From contig NZ_KE386494.1 of NCBI RefSeq assembly GCF_000427425.1, positions 252,476 through 316,475 on the forward strand: DNA of 64,000 bases, read 5' to 3'. The stretch comes from Caldanaerobius polysaccharolyticus DSM 13641. Lineage in GTDB: Bacteria > Bacillota > Thermoanaerobacteria > Thermoanaerobacterales > Caldanaerobiaceae. Shown piece by piece: positions 27,412 through 37,235 of the stretch. The first letter of the stretch is position 1, and every line of letters starts with the position of its first letter. Under the pieces are notes generated by a model that worked only from the letters and a program-made list of their open reading frames with translations, was not told the DNA's origin and ran no database searches. A program made the translations under genes and the position numbers.

Positions 27412-28145
27412 TATATCACCTGGCTCAGGAAGTTTTCCCTTTTTAAAAACTCCTTCAACTTTTTTATAGCCTGAGAGTGTATCTGAGATATTCTGGACTC
27501 TGTAACCCCTAATATCATCGCGATTTCTTTATACGTCAACTCCTCCACGTAATAGAGAGACAACACCAACTTTTGCTTTTCTGGAAGCCCTTCAATAAAC
27601 TTTTCTAAAGATTCCCTCATCTCACGGTCTTCCACGATTTTATCAGGGGTACCAGTTGACGGGGGGATGTTTAATGTCCCATTTTCAAATATTTCTTCCA
27701 ATGACAATATATTGCTGATATTGGCATAATTCAAAAGCTTATAGTACTCATCCAGAGAGATGCCCACCTCTCGTGCGATTTCGCTATCGCTTTTATCCCA
27801 ACACCTGTCCACAACCTCCTGCAGCGCCTTATATTTTTTGCGCAGGGATCTGGGCATCCAGTCCATCTTCCTAAGATAGTCGATAACCTCACCTCTTATC
27901 CTGTATACAGCGTAAGTCTCAAATTTTACTCCTTTCGAGCTATCGTACTTTTCCACCGCATCTATAAGCCCCAGTATACCTTGATTTAAAATGTCGTCGT
28001 AATCGCTGCTCTCGTAATTAATTAATATGCGCTTTATCACGTATTTCACCAGAGGCAGATAATAAAGGACTATCTGGTTCCTGACTTCAATAGTGCGTTC
28101 TTTTTCATACTCATGCCACAATTTATCGATATCCAGGTCCTGCAT
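27411..28145 (-). CDS. sigD: RNA polymerase sigma factor for flagellar operon (SigD/FliA)
   Basis: Sigma-28 type factor that transcribes late flagellar and chemotaxis genes such as flagellin. 244 residues with region 2 (DDILNQGILGLIDAVEKYDS, YAVYRIRGEVIDYLRKMDW in parts), region 3 (about 115-140) and region 4 with the helix-turn-helix YKEIAMILGVTESRISQIHSQ. ATG 28145 has only a weak ribosome site. It lies 22 bases after cheD and overlaps fapA. Its anti-sigma factor FlgM is not in this window. Confidence 0.95.
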   Translation of the reverse strand: MQDLDIDKLWHEYEKERTIEVRNQIVLYYLPLVKYVIKRILINYESSDYDDILNQGILGLIDAVEKYDSSKGVKFETYAVYRIRGEVIDYLRKMDWMPRSLRKKYKALQEVVDRCWDKSDSEIAREVGISLDEYYKLLNYANISNILSLEEIFENGTLNIPPSTGTPDKIVEDREMRESLEKFIEGLPEKQKLVLSLYYVEELTYKEIAMILGVTESRISQIHSQAIKKLKEFLKRENFLSQVI

Positions 28146-28167
28146 TGTTTAAATCACCCCGCCAGCA

Positions 28168-28650
28168 TTAAAGAATTTTCACTCCCCGGCCTATGGTCTT
28201 TACCACAAGAGATCCATCTTCTAGATGCAACTCGATAGTCCTGCCGTATGTTCCCCCCACATCTTTTGCCACTATGGGTATTCCTCTGGACTTAAGGACT
28301 TTTATAGCTGCCTCGATATTCCTATCACCGATTTTCAACCTCTCGTCAGATGACTTGATTTCAAACATCCTGGCACCTCCTGCCAGCTTGCTCACAAGCC
28401 TGTCGGTAACAGCACCCATCGCTTTTAATTTTTCCAATACCACATCTATGGCAGTATCTGCAAACTTGCCTTTAGTGGAATTAGCGCTGTACTGATGACT
28501 GCAGGGAAGCATTATATGAGCCAGACCACCTACTTTTAATACAGGATCATACAATGTCACTCCTACGCAGGATCCTAACCCTATGGTCACGAGCACATCA
28601 GGAGCTTTGGAAACACCGTAATCTGCCATGCCTATCCTGATGCAACTCAT
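28168..28650 (-). CDS. cheD: Chemoreceptor glutamine deamidase CheD
   Basis: Deamidates receptor glutamines and, with CheC, tunes adaptation. 160 residues. The catalytic cysteine lies in TIGLGSCVGVTLYD (C28) and the histidine in GGLAHIMLP (H45); the KLAGGARMF segment follows. ATG 28650 overlaps the cheC stop by one base (TGATG), a strong sign of coupled translation; the TTG at 28656 is rejected. The CheC-CheD pair is complete. Confidence 0.95.
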   Translation of the reverse strand: MSCIRIGMADYGVSKAPDVLVTIGLGSCVGVTLYDPVLKVGGLAHIMLPCSHQYSANSTKGKFADTAIDVVLEKLKAMGAVTDRLVSKLAGGARMFEIKSSDERLKIGDRNIEAAIKVLKSRGIPIVAKDVGGTYGRTIELHLEDGSLVVKTIGRGVKIL

Positions 28651-29270
28651 CAGCAACCTACCCCGAGGTGTTTCATAATTCTCCCTATGCCTTCTACATC
28701 AGGAATTAGGAATATATAACCGTCGATCCTCTTATCGTTCTCTAAAAATTCAGTCTCGATGTACAGCGCGTAATCGCCTACTTCGCCAAACTGTACAGCA
28801 GGAACGCTTAATATAGCTCCAGCCATATCTGCCGAATAGGCGGGGGGAGATATCGTCAATTTCAAGTTCATCAAATGGGAAAGAGCGTTGACGTAGCTGG
28901 CTACCAGGATATTGGATATTTCCGAAATAGCAGAGACTTCCATGTCGCCGAAATCCCCGTCAGCCCTATTACTGCCTAGCACAATGTCTACAACCTCTCT
29001 GGCTGAGCTCATATTCAACACAAACAGTATATTCGCCTTGATATCCCCTGTCATCTCAAAAAAAACTCCTGCTACCTTTTCCTCGGGGTTCCCCATCAAA
29101 TCCGGCACCTGACTCAATTTGAGTATCTTCACCATGGGCACATGCATATCCAATTTCTTACCTGTCATCGCCGATAAAGCAGTTAACGCATTGCCTGTCC
29201 CGATGTTGCCCAGTTCTCTGAGGACATCCAGATAAAGGCTGTTTAAATTGCTGACATCCACTGTTTCCAT
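28650..29270 (-). CDS. cheC: CheY-P phosphatase CheC
   Basis: 206 residues. Both phosphatase active-site helices of the CheC/CheX/FliY fold are present: DVLRELGNIGTGNALTALS and SAISEISNILVASYVNAL, each with E-x-x-N and a proline about 22 residues later. It dephosphorylates CheY-P and is controlled by CheD. ATG overlaps the cheW stop region at 29270. In this genome segment FliY has the same active sites, so two CheY-P phosphatases are encoded. Confidence 0.95.
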   Translation of the reverse strand: METVDVSNLNSLYLDVLRELGNIGTGNALTALSAMTGKKLDMHVPMVKILKLSQVPDLMGNPEEKVAGVFFEMTGDIKANILFVLNMSSAREVVDIVLGSNRADGDFGDMEVSAISEISNILVASYVNALSHLMNLKLTISPPAYSADMAGAILSVPAVQFGEVGDYALYIETEFLENDKRIDGYIFLIPDVEGIGRIMKHLGVGC

Positions 29271-29701
29271 TATATCATCACCTTTTCAGGAGTCGTCAGC
29301 TTCTCTACATTGAGGATGTTTACAATCCGTTCTTGATGCCTTATTATGCCGCTTATGTACATCTTATCTGATTCGCTCAAATCAACCGCATCTCTTTGAA
29401 TGAGATGCTCGTCTATATCTACTATAGAAACCTCGTTGCCTATGAGCAAGCCAATTTTATAATCCTCTCTGCTCACTATAAGCACCTTATGAAAGTTAGA
29501 CAAATCCCCTCCATCGTCCTGTTTTAATAAAGCCGATGGATTGATAATAGGTATAATTTCACCCCTCAGGTTAATCACACCTACAAGGTAATCAGGAGCT
29601 AAGGGGACTCTTGTAATAGGCAATCTTTTTTCAATGCTGACCGCCGACTGGATATCCACTCCAAAGCTCTCGCCTGATATCTGAAAAATCACGTATTTCA
29701 T
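29270..29701 (-). CDS. cheW: Chemotaxis coupling protein CheW
   Basis: Links CheA to receptors. 143 residues of a single CheW SH3-like fold: VIFQISGESFGVDIQSAVSIEK, ITRVPLAPDYLVGVINLRGEIIPI (in parts) are the family hallmarks. ATG 29701 is preferred, with AAGGAG about 9 bases upstream; the ATG at 29710 overlaps that site. Sits directly after cheA. Confidence 0.95.
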   Translation of the reverse strand: MKYVIFQISGESFGVDIQSAVSIEKRLPITRVPLAPDYLVGVINLRGEIIPIINPSALLKQDDGGDLSNFHKVLIVSREDYKIGLLIGNEVSIVDIDEHLIQRDAVDLSESDKMYISGIIRHQERIVNILNVEKLTTPEKVMI

Positions 29702-29715
29702 AACAATCATCTCCT

Positions 29716-31662
29716 TTACAACAGCAGTATAATGTCAATGATCAGCGAGATATCGCCATTGTTCAAAATAGTAACGCCTGATATAAACTTGTAATCTGAT
29801 AGGTACTTGCCAGGTGATTTTATGACGATCTCCTCCTGTCCCAGCACCTGATCTACTACCACCCCTACCAGCCTATCTCCTTTTCTCACCACGAAAACCT
29901 GCATGGCCTCGTCATCAGATGACCCATCGATTTTCAGCAAATCCTTTAACCTGACCAGAGGTATTATATTGCCATTGTATACAAAGGTATCCCTGTTCCT
30001 AACCTTTTTAACCTGTTCTCTTTTTATATCAACTATTTCAATGATGGTACTCAAAGGTACAGCAAATGTCTCATCGCAGACTTTTACCAATAAAGCTTCA
30101 ATCATCGAAAGGGTGAGGGGAAAACTCAATAGAAATGTAGTGCCTTTGCCTTTTTCTGTTATAACGTCGATATTGCCTCCCAGCTCTTCCACCTTGTTCT
30201 TTACCACATCCAGGCCTACGCCTCTTCCCGATATCTCTGTGACCTGTTCAGACGTGCTAAAACCTGACATAAACAAAAAGTCAAGAATCTGGCTTCTGGT
30301 AAGTGAGTGAGCTTCTGAAGGATCCACAAGCCCTCGGCTCACCGCTTTTTTTATTACCCTGTCCATGTCTATTCCCTTGCCGTCATCAGAAACCTGAATC
30401 ACAATCTTATTACCATCATGATACGCTTTGAGGGACACCGTACCCGTCTCAGGCTTTCCCAACCTCAGGCGTTCCTCAGGCCCTTCTATACCGTGGTCTA
30501 TGGAGTTCCTTATAAGGTGTACAAGGGGATCTGCCAGTTCGTCAATTATGGTCATATCGACTTCTGTGTTCTCCCCTTCCATTACAAAGTCGATCTTTTT
30601 GTTCAATGTCCTGGACAGATCTCTCACCATGCGGGGAAATCTCTTAAATACCCTCTCTATAGGTTCCATCCTCAGGCTCATTACCGCGTCGTGCATGTCT
30701 GACGTTATCCTGTCAAGGTAATCTAACGCTGCTGTGATTTCTTCGCTTACATTGCCCAAGTAGGACTTCACCCTGGACTTAGTTATTAAAAACTCTCCTA
30801 CGAGGTTCATCAATTCGTCTAGCTTGTTCACGTCAACCCTTATGGACTTGGTAAGTTTCACTACACTTTCGCCGTTCTTTTTAAGCGAAGGGGTATTTTC
30901 TTTGCCAGCGCTGTTGTCGTTGTCAAATTTCAGCGGAGCTACTTCCACTCCTTGTATTTCAGAAATATCCAAAATGGCCTGTTTTAAATAAGATTCATCG
31001 GCTTTAGTTATAATATCCAGCAGAAGTTTCTCGCCGATATTGCCTTTTTCGATTTCCTCCACACCAGGCTCTGAATTGATTATATCACCCATATTCTGGA
31101 GCGTATTGAACACCACAAAGGCCCTGGCGGCTTTCAGCTGGCTTTCTCTGTCTATGGTTATGTTGACCCTGAATACATTATATCCCTGCTTTAATGCGCT
31201 TTCTACCACGCCTTTTTCGTATTCCTCGGCAGACCCTCTGATTTGCGCTGACACAACCTCGGCGCGTCCACTCTCTCCCTGTCCGCTGCCTCCCGTATAC
31301 TTATTCAGCGCTTGTATCAGCGGACCTACATCAACTTCTCCCTCCTGGGCTGTCCTTTTGATGTTGTCCATCATGCGCTCAATGGCATCAAGGCACTTAA
31401 ACAGCATATCTATAACGCCGTTATCCACAGATAACGAGCCGTTTCTTATGCCTTGAAGCAAGTCCTCCATGCCATGGGTCAAATCCGCCAACCTGTTAAA
31501 ACCCATAGAAGCAGCCATTCCCTTTAACGTATGGGCGGATCTGAAGATCTCGTTTACCAACTCAGGCGATTGACCCGCCTCTAAGTTCATTATACCGTCG
31601 TTGAGGTTTTCCAGGTGTTCCTCACCTTCATCTACAAAAGCCTGTAGGTATTGAATATCCAT
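29716..31662 (-). CDS. cheA: Chemotaxis histidine kinase CheA
   Basis: Autophosphorylates and passes phosphate to CheY. 648 residues. P1 with phospho-accepting H44 in RSAHTLKGMA, a P2-like linker domain (about 150-260), P3 dimerisation (DVNKLDELMNLVGEFLITKSR in parts), P4 kinase with NSIDHGIE (N box), DDGKGID (G1) and GRGVGLDVVK (G2), and a C-terminal P5 CheW-like domain. ATG 31662 follows AAAGGGTGAGG. No cheB or cheR is nearby. Confidence 0.96.
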   Translation of the reverse strand: MDIQYLQAFVDEGEEHLENLNDGIMNLEAGQSPELVNEIFRSAHTLKGMAASMGFNRLADLTHGMEDLLQGIRNGSLSVDNGVIDMLFKCLDAIERMMDNIKRTAQEGEVDVGPLIQALNKYTGGSGQGESGRAEVVSAQIRGSAEEYEKGVVESALKQGYNVFRVNITIDRESQLKAARAFVVFNTLQNMGDIINSEPGVEEIEKGNIGEKLLLDIITKADESYLKQAILDISEIQGVEVAPLKFDNDNSAGKENTPSLKKNGESVVKLTKSIRVDVNKLDELMNLVGEFLITKSRVKSYLGNVSEEITAALDYLDRITSDMHDAVMSLRMEPIERVFKRFPRMVRDLSRTLNKKIDFVMEGENTEVDMTIIDELADPLVHLIRNSIDHGIEGPEERLRLGKPETGTVSLKAYHDGNKIVIQVSDDGKGIDMDRVIKKAVSRGLVDPSEAHSLTRSQILDFLFMSGFSTSEQVTEISGRGVGLDVVKNKVEELGGNIDVITEKGKGTTFLLSFPLTLSMIEALLVKVCDETFAVPLSTIIEIVDIKREQVKKVRNRDTFVYNGNIIPLVRLKDLLKIDGSSDDEAMQVFVVRKGDRLVGVVVDQVLGQEEIVIKSPGKYLSDYKFISGVTILNNGDISLIIDIILLL

Positions 31663-31667
31663 AAACC

Positions 31668-32273
31668 TCACCCTTTCCTAATCCTTTTTCGCTGGCTTTC
31701 AAATATAAATTTTATTATCTGCTCTCTCTCGAACCTTTTGATATTTATAAAACAGATACCTAAATCAAACCCTTTTTCTACTTTACTGCACCTTATAACT
31801 TTTCCCGTTAAATTTAACTCTTTTCCATCCAGCGGCAGCAATATGTCGATCACATCGCCAGTTTTCAGTTCTAAATCGGCTACCATCCTCAATCCACCGC
31901 CGCTTACGTCCTTTAATATACCGCTGTGGTAATCTTCCTCATCGCTTCTTTTGTACTTTACATCCCTCACCGTCTGAAGTCTGTAATACTCCCTGCGCTG
32001 TATCCTCATTACCTCACTAATCCTACGAACTACCAGGCCATCCACGTTTCCATTGCTCTCTTTAAGGTCTACTACACCGTAAAACTCATAGATGCCATTG
32101 GGCCTGAAAAACCTTATATTGAGCATTTCTCCTAAAGGAATAAATACATTGTAGCCGTGAGATACAGGAACCGCTATGAAATACCTCTCACCGTCGTAAA
32201 TATCCTGTACCTGCGATACATAAGTATTTCCCTCAAATATTACCTCAATTCTTTCACCGACGCTTAAGTCCAA
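31668..32273 (-). CDS. PilZ-domain c-di-GMP receptor (YcgR/DgrA-like flagellar brake)
   Basis: 201 residues. An N-terminal YcgR-like beta domain (1-90) is followed by a PilZ domain with both c-di-GMP motifs: RREYYR (93-98, RxxxR) and DVSGGG (122-127, DxSxxG). Proteins of this type slow or bias the motor when c-di-GMP rises. The start is TTG 32273, overlapping the flhG stop by 10 bases with GGAGGGGGG upstream. It occupies the slot that cheB holds between flhG and cheA in Bacillus. Confidence 0.9.
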   Translation of the reverse strand: MDLSVGERIEVIFEGNTYVSQVQDIYDGERYFIAVPVSHGYNVFIPLGEMLNIRFFRPNGIYEFYGVVDLKESNGNVDGLVVRRISEVMRIQRREYYRLQTVRDVKYKRSDEEDYHSGILKDVSGGGLRMVADLELKTGDVIDILLPLDGKELNLTGKVIRCSKVEKGFDLGICFINIKRFEREQIIKFIFESQRKRIRKG

Positions 32274-33115
32274 ATATTTTCCCCCCTCCGGAAAAAGCTT
32301 AAAAACCTTTTTATCCCTTCATAGTTGACATTATCCCTATTGGTCAGTTTCAACGCTATGTCATACAAGCAGCGGGCTGCATTGCTCTTAGGAAAACCTA
32401 TGGCAATGGGCTCCTGGGCTTTTACAGACCTTACCACGTTCTTGTCGTCCAACACATACCCAAGGCTTTTTACCCTCATTGATAAAAAACGACCGATCAC
32501 ATCAGAAAACTTCTCTGCTATTTGCTGTCCTTCCCGCGGGGATTCAACCTTATTCACTATAAAGCTAAATGACTTGCTGCCATCTACCTTGCTCATGGAT
32601 TTCACCAGAGCGTAGCCATCGGTTATGGAGGTGGGTTCAGGAGTGACCACCAGTATAGGCTCATCAGCTGCATATACAAATTTTCTAACCATCTCTGATA
32701 TTCCCGCACCTGTATCTACAATAACATAATCTGCACAATAATCCAATAACAAAAAATTTTGAATTAAAAAATCCAGCTGTTCCTTTTTTATATCTGCTAG
32801 CTCCTCAATACCGTTACCGGCAGGAACAATTTTTACATCAGCAGGACCCTGGATCATTATATCTAAAATGCTCTTTTCTCCGTTGATCACATCGGATAAA
32901 TTGTACTTTGAGCTTATGCCCATTATCACATCCACATTGCCCAATCCCAGGTCTGCATCAACTATAACCGTCCTGTACCCCATTTTGGAGAGAAATATGG
33001 CAAGGTTCACCGCTATGTTAGATTTTCCCACGCCGCCCTTGCCGCTGGTTATGGTTATCAGCTTTGATGACCTTCTGGCTTTAACCTTCTGTCTCAAGCT
33101 CTCAGCTTGATCCAT
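32264..33115 (-). CDS. flhG: MinD-like ATPase FlhG (YlxH)
   Basis: Controls flagellar number and placement by acting on FlhF and C-ring assembly. 283 residues. Deviant Walker A SGKGGVGKSN (24-33), VDADLGLGNVDVIMG (Walker A') and a switch DTGAGISEMV (about 125). The basic N-terminal tail before residue 18 (DQAESLRQKVKARR) matches the FlhF-activating segment of the family. The C-terminus likely has a short amphipathic helix. Lies 3 bases after flhF. Confidence 0.94.
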   Translation of the reverse strand: MDQAESLRQKVKARRSSKLITITSGKGGVGKSNIAVNLAIFLSKMGYRTVIVDADLGLGNVDVIMGISSKYNLSDVINGEKSILDIMIQGPADVKIVPAGNGIEELADIKKEQLDFLIQNFLLLDYCADYVIVDTGAGISEMVRKFVYAADEPILVVTPEPTSITDGYALVKSMSKVDGSKSFSFIVNKVESPREGQQIAEKFSDVIGRFLSMRVKSLGYVLDDKNVVRSVKAQEPIAIGFPKSNAARCLYDIALKLTNRDNVNYEGIKRFLSFFRRGENIWT

Positions 33116-33118
33116 AGC

Positions 33119-34108
33119 TCAAATCCCTCCCAGTATTTGCTCTACGACCTTTGCAGGATTTAAGATCTCGATGTCATCAGGAACGCTTTGCCCCACCGTC
33201 ACATATGAAAAAGGAGCATCTGTAAGGTATCTGGCTTCCACTATCCCACAGAGATTCTCCGCTTCATCCAGCTTGGTAAATATAATTTTGTACTTTAAAA
33301 AGGAAAACTCTTTGAGTATTCTCGCTATATCGCCGTATTTGGAGGCGGAATTTATAACCAGATAGATTTCGTCCATCTTAACGTTTTTAATCAGGTCTTT
33401 GAGGTTTTGCATCTGATACGGGCTCCTGTGATTTCTTCCCGCTGTATCCACAAACACGATGTCCTTGTCTTCAAATGCCTTTATAGCGAGGGATAGCTCA
33501 AAACTGTTGTCTACAACCTTTATAGGCGAACCGATCATGTCCGCGTATGTTTTCAATTGTTCAGCAGCAGCTATTCTATACGTATCTGCCGTGATAAACG
33601 CCACATCTTTATCGTAATTTAACGCATAATTAGCAGCCATTTTGGCAATGGTAGTGGTCTTACCTACTCCTGTAGGCCCCACAAAGAGCACCACTGTAGG
33701 TTTTGAGGTAATTTTAAGAGGTGATGCAAAGCCTATTTTTTTGATAAAATAGCTCTTTAACTCTTTTATATCTTCCATATCCTGACCGGCTATTGCAATT
33801 TCCTTGGCTACCTCAGGGCTAAAACCAGCCTTCAACATCTTGTTGTATAGATTATCGTCATCGCTTTGGCTTTTTTGAGCGTGTATCTCCTGCCTCAACA
33901 GCTCAATGTCTTTTTTAATGGTGCGCAGGTGATCCTGCTTTGAGTCTACAGCTGCTATAACCTCTATCTTGGACCTGCCAAAAAGCCCTTTTATTCCTCT
34001 CTCTCTGTACTTGGCTGTGTGGAGAATAATGGCATCTTCACCTAACTCGGACTTTATTTTCATACGCGCTTCCAGCATATCGTTAACTATATACTTTTTT
34101 ATCATCAT
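33119..34108 (-). CDS. flhF: Flagellar SRP-type GTPase FlhF
   Basis: 329 residues. N-terminal domain, then the N and G domains of SRP GTPases: P-loop [16 protein letters not shown] (144-151), ADTYRIAAAEQLKTYA, DTAGRNHRSP and a TKLDEAE guanine motif. Marks the site of flagellum assembly. ATG 34108 overlaps the flhA stop (ATGA), with GGAAGGTGA 7 bases upstream, so the longer frame to 34126 is rejected. Confidence 0.95.
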   Translation of the reverse strand: MMIKKYIVNDMLEARMKIKSELGEDAIILHTAKYRERGIKGLFGRSKIEVIAAVDSKQDHLRTIKKDIELLRQEIHAQKSQSDDDNLYNKMLKAGFSPEVAKEIAIAGQDMEDIKELKSYFIKKIGFASPLKITSKPTVVLFVGPTGVGKTTTIAKMAANYALNYDKDVAFITADTYRIAAAEQLKTYADMIGSPIKVVDNSFELSLAIKAFEDKDIVFVDTAGRNHRSPYQMQNLKDLIKNVKMDEIYLVINSASKYGDIARILKEFSFLKYKIIFTKLDEAENLCGIVEARYLTDAPFSYVTVGQSVPDDIEILNPAKVVEQILGGI

Positions 34109-36150
34109 GAAACGGTCACCTTCCAAAGAACATCAACTGTGATCTCCGGCAGCAATTCATTATAAGAGAGCACAGGGATATCTCTAAATACATGTTCTGT
34201 AATCTGCCTGACATATGGCCTTATAGCCGGCGACGTGAGTATCACCGGTTGCTGTTCTGAAAAAACAAATTTTTTCAACCCTTCTGCTATGCTGTTTACT
34301 ATAGCGTTAATAGTCCTGGGATCCAATGACAGATAAGAGCCCAACTCCGTCTTTTTCACAGAATCAGATATGAGGTTCTCTAACTGTGGGTCCAGTGTGA
34401 TGGCGTGGATTTTGTTGTTGACAGCAAAGAGATTGCTTATAGTCCTCCTGAGGGACTGCCTTACGTACTCTGTAAGCACATTCACGTCTTTTACATGGGG
34501 ACTGTAATCAGCCAGCGTCTCCAGTATGGTCACCATATCCCTCACCGGTATTCGCTCTCTCAACAGATTGCAAAGCACTTTTTGAACGTCGCCTAAAGAC
34601 ATGTTCTTCGGTATGAGGTCATTTACAAGGGCCTCGTCCTCAGATTTGATGTTATCTATGAGCTGCTGCACATCTTGCCTCGTTATTATCTCATGGATAT
34701 GCCTCTTCAACACCTCTGTTAAATGGGTAGCGATAACAGAAGTAGCATCTACAACGGTATACCCTGCCATTTCCGCCTTTTCCCTCTGGCTCTCGCTGAT
34801 CCATACAGCAGGGAGCCCAAAAGCCGGCTCTTTTGTCTTGATCCCTACAAGCTCTTCTGTGGCGCCTCCAGGGTTCATTGCCAAGTAGTTATTGGGTATA
34901 ACCTCAGCTCGGGCAACTACATTGCCGCGAATCTTTATGGTGTATTCGTTGCTACCCAACTGTATATTATCCCTAAGCCTTATCATAGGTATCACAACCC
35001 CCAGTTCCAGCGCCAACTGTCTCCTTATCATGACTATCCTATCCAAAAGGTCGCCGCCTTGCTTTACATCCGTAAGGGGTATAAGCCCATAACCAAACTC
35101 CAGTTCAATAGGGTCAACTTTGACAAGAGGTAATACATTTTCAATTTTCCGCATCTCTTCCGCCTCTTTAACGGATTTTGCTTCCACTTCTTTTGCTTCA
35201 TTGACCTTGTAGGATTGCTGAAGGGTGTAACCAAGATAGCCAAAAATGCCTGCCATTATAAAATTGGGTAGTTTAGGCAAGCCTATAAGCCCCATAAAGG
35301 CCAGCAGAACTGCCGCTATCATGAGAATCTTTGGCTGAACCAACAGCTGCTTTAAGATGTCGTTGCCCAGATTGGAATCAGAGGCAGCTCTGGTAACAAT
35401 GATACCTGTGGCTGTGGAGATTAAAAGCGCAGGTATCTGGGATACCAGGCCATCCCCCACTGTAAGCAATGTGTACTTTTGGAAAACCCCCATTATATCC
35501 ATTCCTGTATTAAAGACAAGTCCTATCACTATGCCGCCGATTATGTTTATCAACGTTATTATAATGCTGGCTATTGCATCACCTTTGACGAACTTACTGG
35601 CACCGTCCATAGCCCCGTAAAAATCCGCTTCCCTTTGTATTTCCTGCCTTCTTCTTCTGGCCTCCGCTTCGTTTATGATACCTGTGTTCAGATCCGCGTC
35701 TATAGCCATCTGCTTTCCCGGCATAGCATCAAGGGTAAACCGGGCTGCTACCTCCGCTACCCTTTCCGCTCCCCTGGTTATGACGATAAACTGTACTACG
35801 ATGATTATGAGAAAGACTATAAGGCCTACGACAAGATTGCCTCCGATGACAAAATTCCCAAAGGCCTGTATGACATCTCCTGCATAACCGTCTTTGAGTA
35901 TAAGCCGTGTACTGGATATATTGAGAGCCAGCCTAAACAGGGTTGTTATGAGCAACAGCGATGGAAATATAGAAAAATCCAGAGATTTATTTATAAACAT
36001 AGTGGTGAGCAATACCATTATTGAAATGGATATATTAAGGGTTATCATCACGTCAAGTACATGGGGAGGTAAAGGAATTATTATCATCATCACCACAACG
36101 AGTATGATCACAGATACGGTAATATCCCCATATTTTAACCTTCCACTCAA
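34105..36150 (-). CDS. flhA: Flagellar export gate protein FlhA
   Basis: 681 residues. The N-terminal half has about eight membrane segments with the FHIPEP-type cytoplasmic loop (ARFTLDAMPGKQMAIDADLNTG region, about 150-165). The C-terminal cytoplasmic half docks export substrates and chaperones. Part of the type III export gate with FlhB and FliPQR. TTG 36150 overlaps the flhB stop (TTGA), with GAGGGTGAG as ribosome site. Confidence 0.96.
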   Translation of the reverse strand: MSGRLKYGDITVSVIILVVVMMIIIPLPPHVLDVMITLNISISIMVLLTTMFINKSLDFSIFPSLLLITTLFRLALNISSTRLILKDGYAGDVIQAFGNFVIGGNLVVGLIVFLIIIVVQFIVITRGAERVAEVAARFTLDAMPGKQMAIDADLNTGIINEAEARRRRQEIQREADFYGAMDGASKFVKGDAIASIIITLINIIGGIVIGLVFNTGMDIMGVFQKYTLLTVGDGLVSQIPALLISTATGIIVTRAASDSNLGNDILKQLLVQPKILMIAAVLLAFMGLIGLPKLPNFIMAGIFGYLGYTLQQSYKVNEAKEVEAKSVKEAEEMRKIENVLPLVKVDPIELEFGYGLIPLTDVKQGGDLLDRIVMIRRQLALELGVVIPMIRLRDNIQLGSNEYTIKIRGNVVARAEVIPNNYLAMNPGGATEELVGIKTKEPAFGLPAVWISESQREKAEMAGYTVVDATSVIATHLTEVLKRHIHEIITRQDVQQLIDNIKSEDEALVNDLIPKNMSLGDVQKVLCNLLRERIPVRDMVTILETLADYSPHVKDVNVLTEYVRQSLRRTISNLFAVNNKIHAITLDPQLENLISDSVKKTELGSYLSLDPRTINAIVNSIAEGLKKFVFSEQQPVILTSPAIRPYVRQITEHVFRDIPVLSYNELLPEITVDVLWKVTVS

Positions 36151-37235
36151 TCTCTCACCCTCTTCTCCCGATTGATGCTGTAGACAAACGCTAGCACTTC
36201 TGCCACAGCATAATAAAGCTCTTCAGGTATCATCTGCCCTATGTCTACCATATGGTACAGGTTTCGCGCCAGTTCCTTGTTCTCCATGATGGGTACGCCA
36301 TTTTTCTTAGCTTCTTCCTTTATCCTCTGGGCCAGGAAATCAACGCCCTTTGCTACCACTACAGGGGCAGCAGCGATCTTAATATCGTATTTCAGCGCTA
36401 CAGCGTAATGGGTAGGATTAGTTATAACCACATCCGCCTCTGGGACCTGGCTCATCATCCTCCTCAGCGCCGACTTGCGCTGTCTCTCCCTGATCCTGGA
36501 CTTTACATGGGGATTACCTTCCATCTCCTTTATTTCGTCTTTTACCTCCTGTTTTGTCATCATAATACCACGTTCAAAATCCCACCATTGATACAGGTAG
36601 TCCAAAACCGATATTCCCAGGATCAACATACCGGCTTTTAATCCTATTTCTACCACTGCTTTTACCAGATAATTGTTGATCTCCTCAATGCTCATATCTA
36701 AAAGCTGTGGAAGCATATCTATCTGCGACTTCACTGTGGTGTATAGCACAAAACCGATTAGCGCTACCTTTACCAACGACTTTATAAGCTCAACAACTCC
36801 CTTGGTGGAAAATATCCTTCTAAGCCCTTCTAGTGGGTTAAGCCTTTCCAGCTTAAAGCCCAAGGCCTCTCCTGTAAAGATAAATCCCACCTGACCGTAA
36901 TTGAGAAGCAATCCTGTAGCCGCGGTCAATAGAGCTATGGGAACTACTATCTTGGCCGCTGTGGTGAGAATAAATACGAAAAATTTCTGAAGATTTGCCA
37001 CGGTGTACAAATCGCTGTGATTGAGCACATAGGATGTGAATAAGTCTTTTATAAAGCTCTCCATTGTAACGGCGATGAAGGGAAACAAAGCGTTAAAAGC
37101 CAGAATAGACACCAATATAATAGCAGCAGCGGTCAAATCCCTGCTCTGAAAAACGTATCCTTTTTTCTTTAAATCCTGCCTTTTTTTAGGGGTGGCTTTT
37201 TCAGTTTTCTCTTCCGCAAAAAGCTGCAATAACAT
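36147..37235 (-). CDS. flhB: Flagellar export switch protein FlhB
   Basis: 362 residues. Four membrane segments, then a cytoplasmic domain with the autocleavage site NPTH (273-276, in VVITNPTHYAVALKY), which switches export from hook to filament substrates. The basic N-terminal segment (EEKTEKATPKKRQDLKKKG) is typical. Start ATG 37235, or GTG 37238; GAGG lies 8 bases before the ATG. Overlaps the fliR stop. Confidence 0.96.
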   Translation of the reverse strand: MLLQLFAEEKTEKATPKKRQDLKKKGYVFQSRDLTAAAIILVSILAFNALFPFIAVTMESFIKDLFTSYVLNHSDLYTVANLQKFFVFILTTAAKIVVPIALLTAATGLLLNYGQVGFIFTGEALGFKLERLNPLEGLRRIFSTKGVVELIKSLVKVALIGFVLYTTVKSQIDMLPQLLDMSIEEINNYLVKAVVEIGLKAGMLILGISVLDYLYQWWDFERGIMMTKQEVKDEIKEMEGNPHVKSRIRERQRKSALRRMMSQVPEADVVITNPTHYAVALKYDIKIAAAPVVVAKGVDFLAQRIKEEAKKNGVPIMENKELARNLYHMVDIGQMIPEELYYAVAEVLAFVYSINREKRVRD

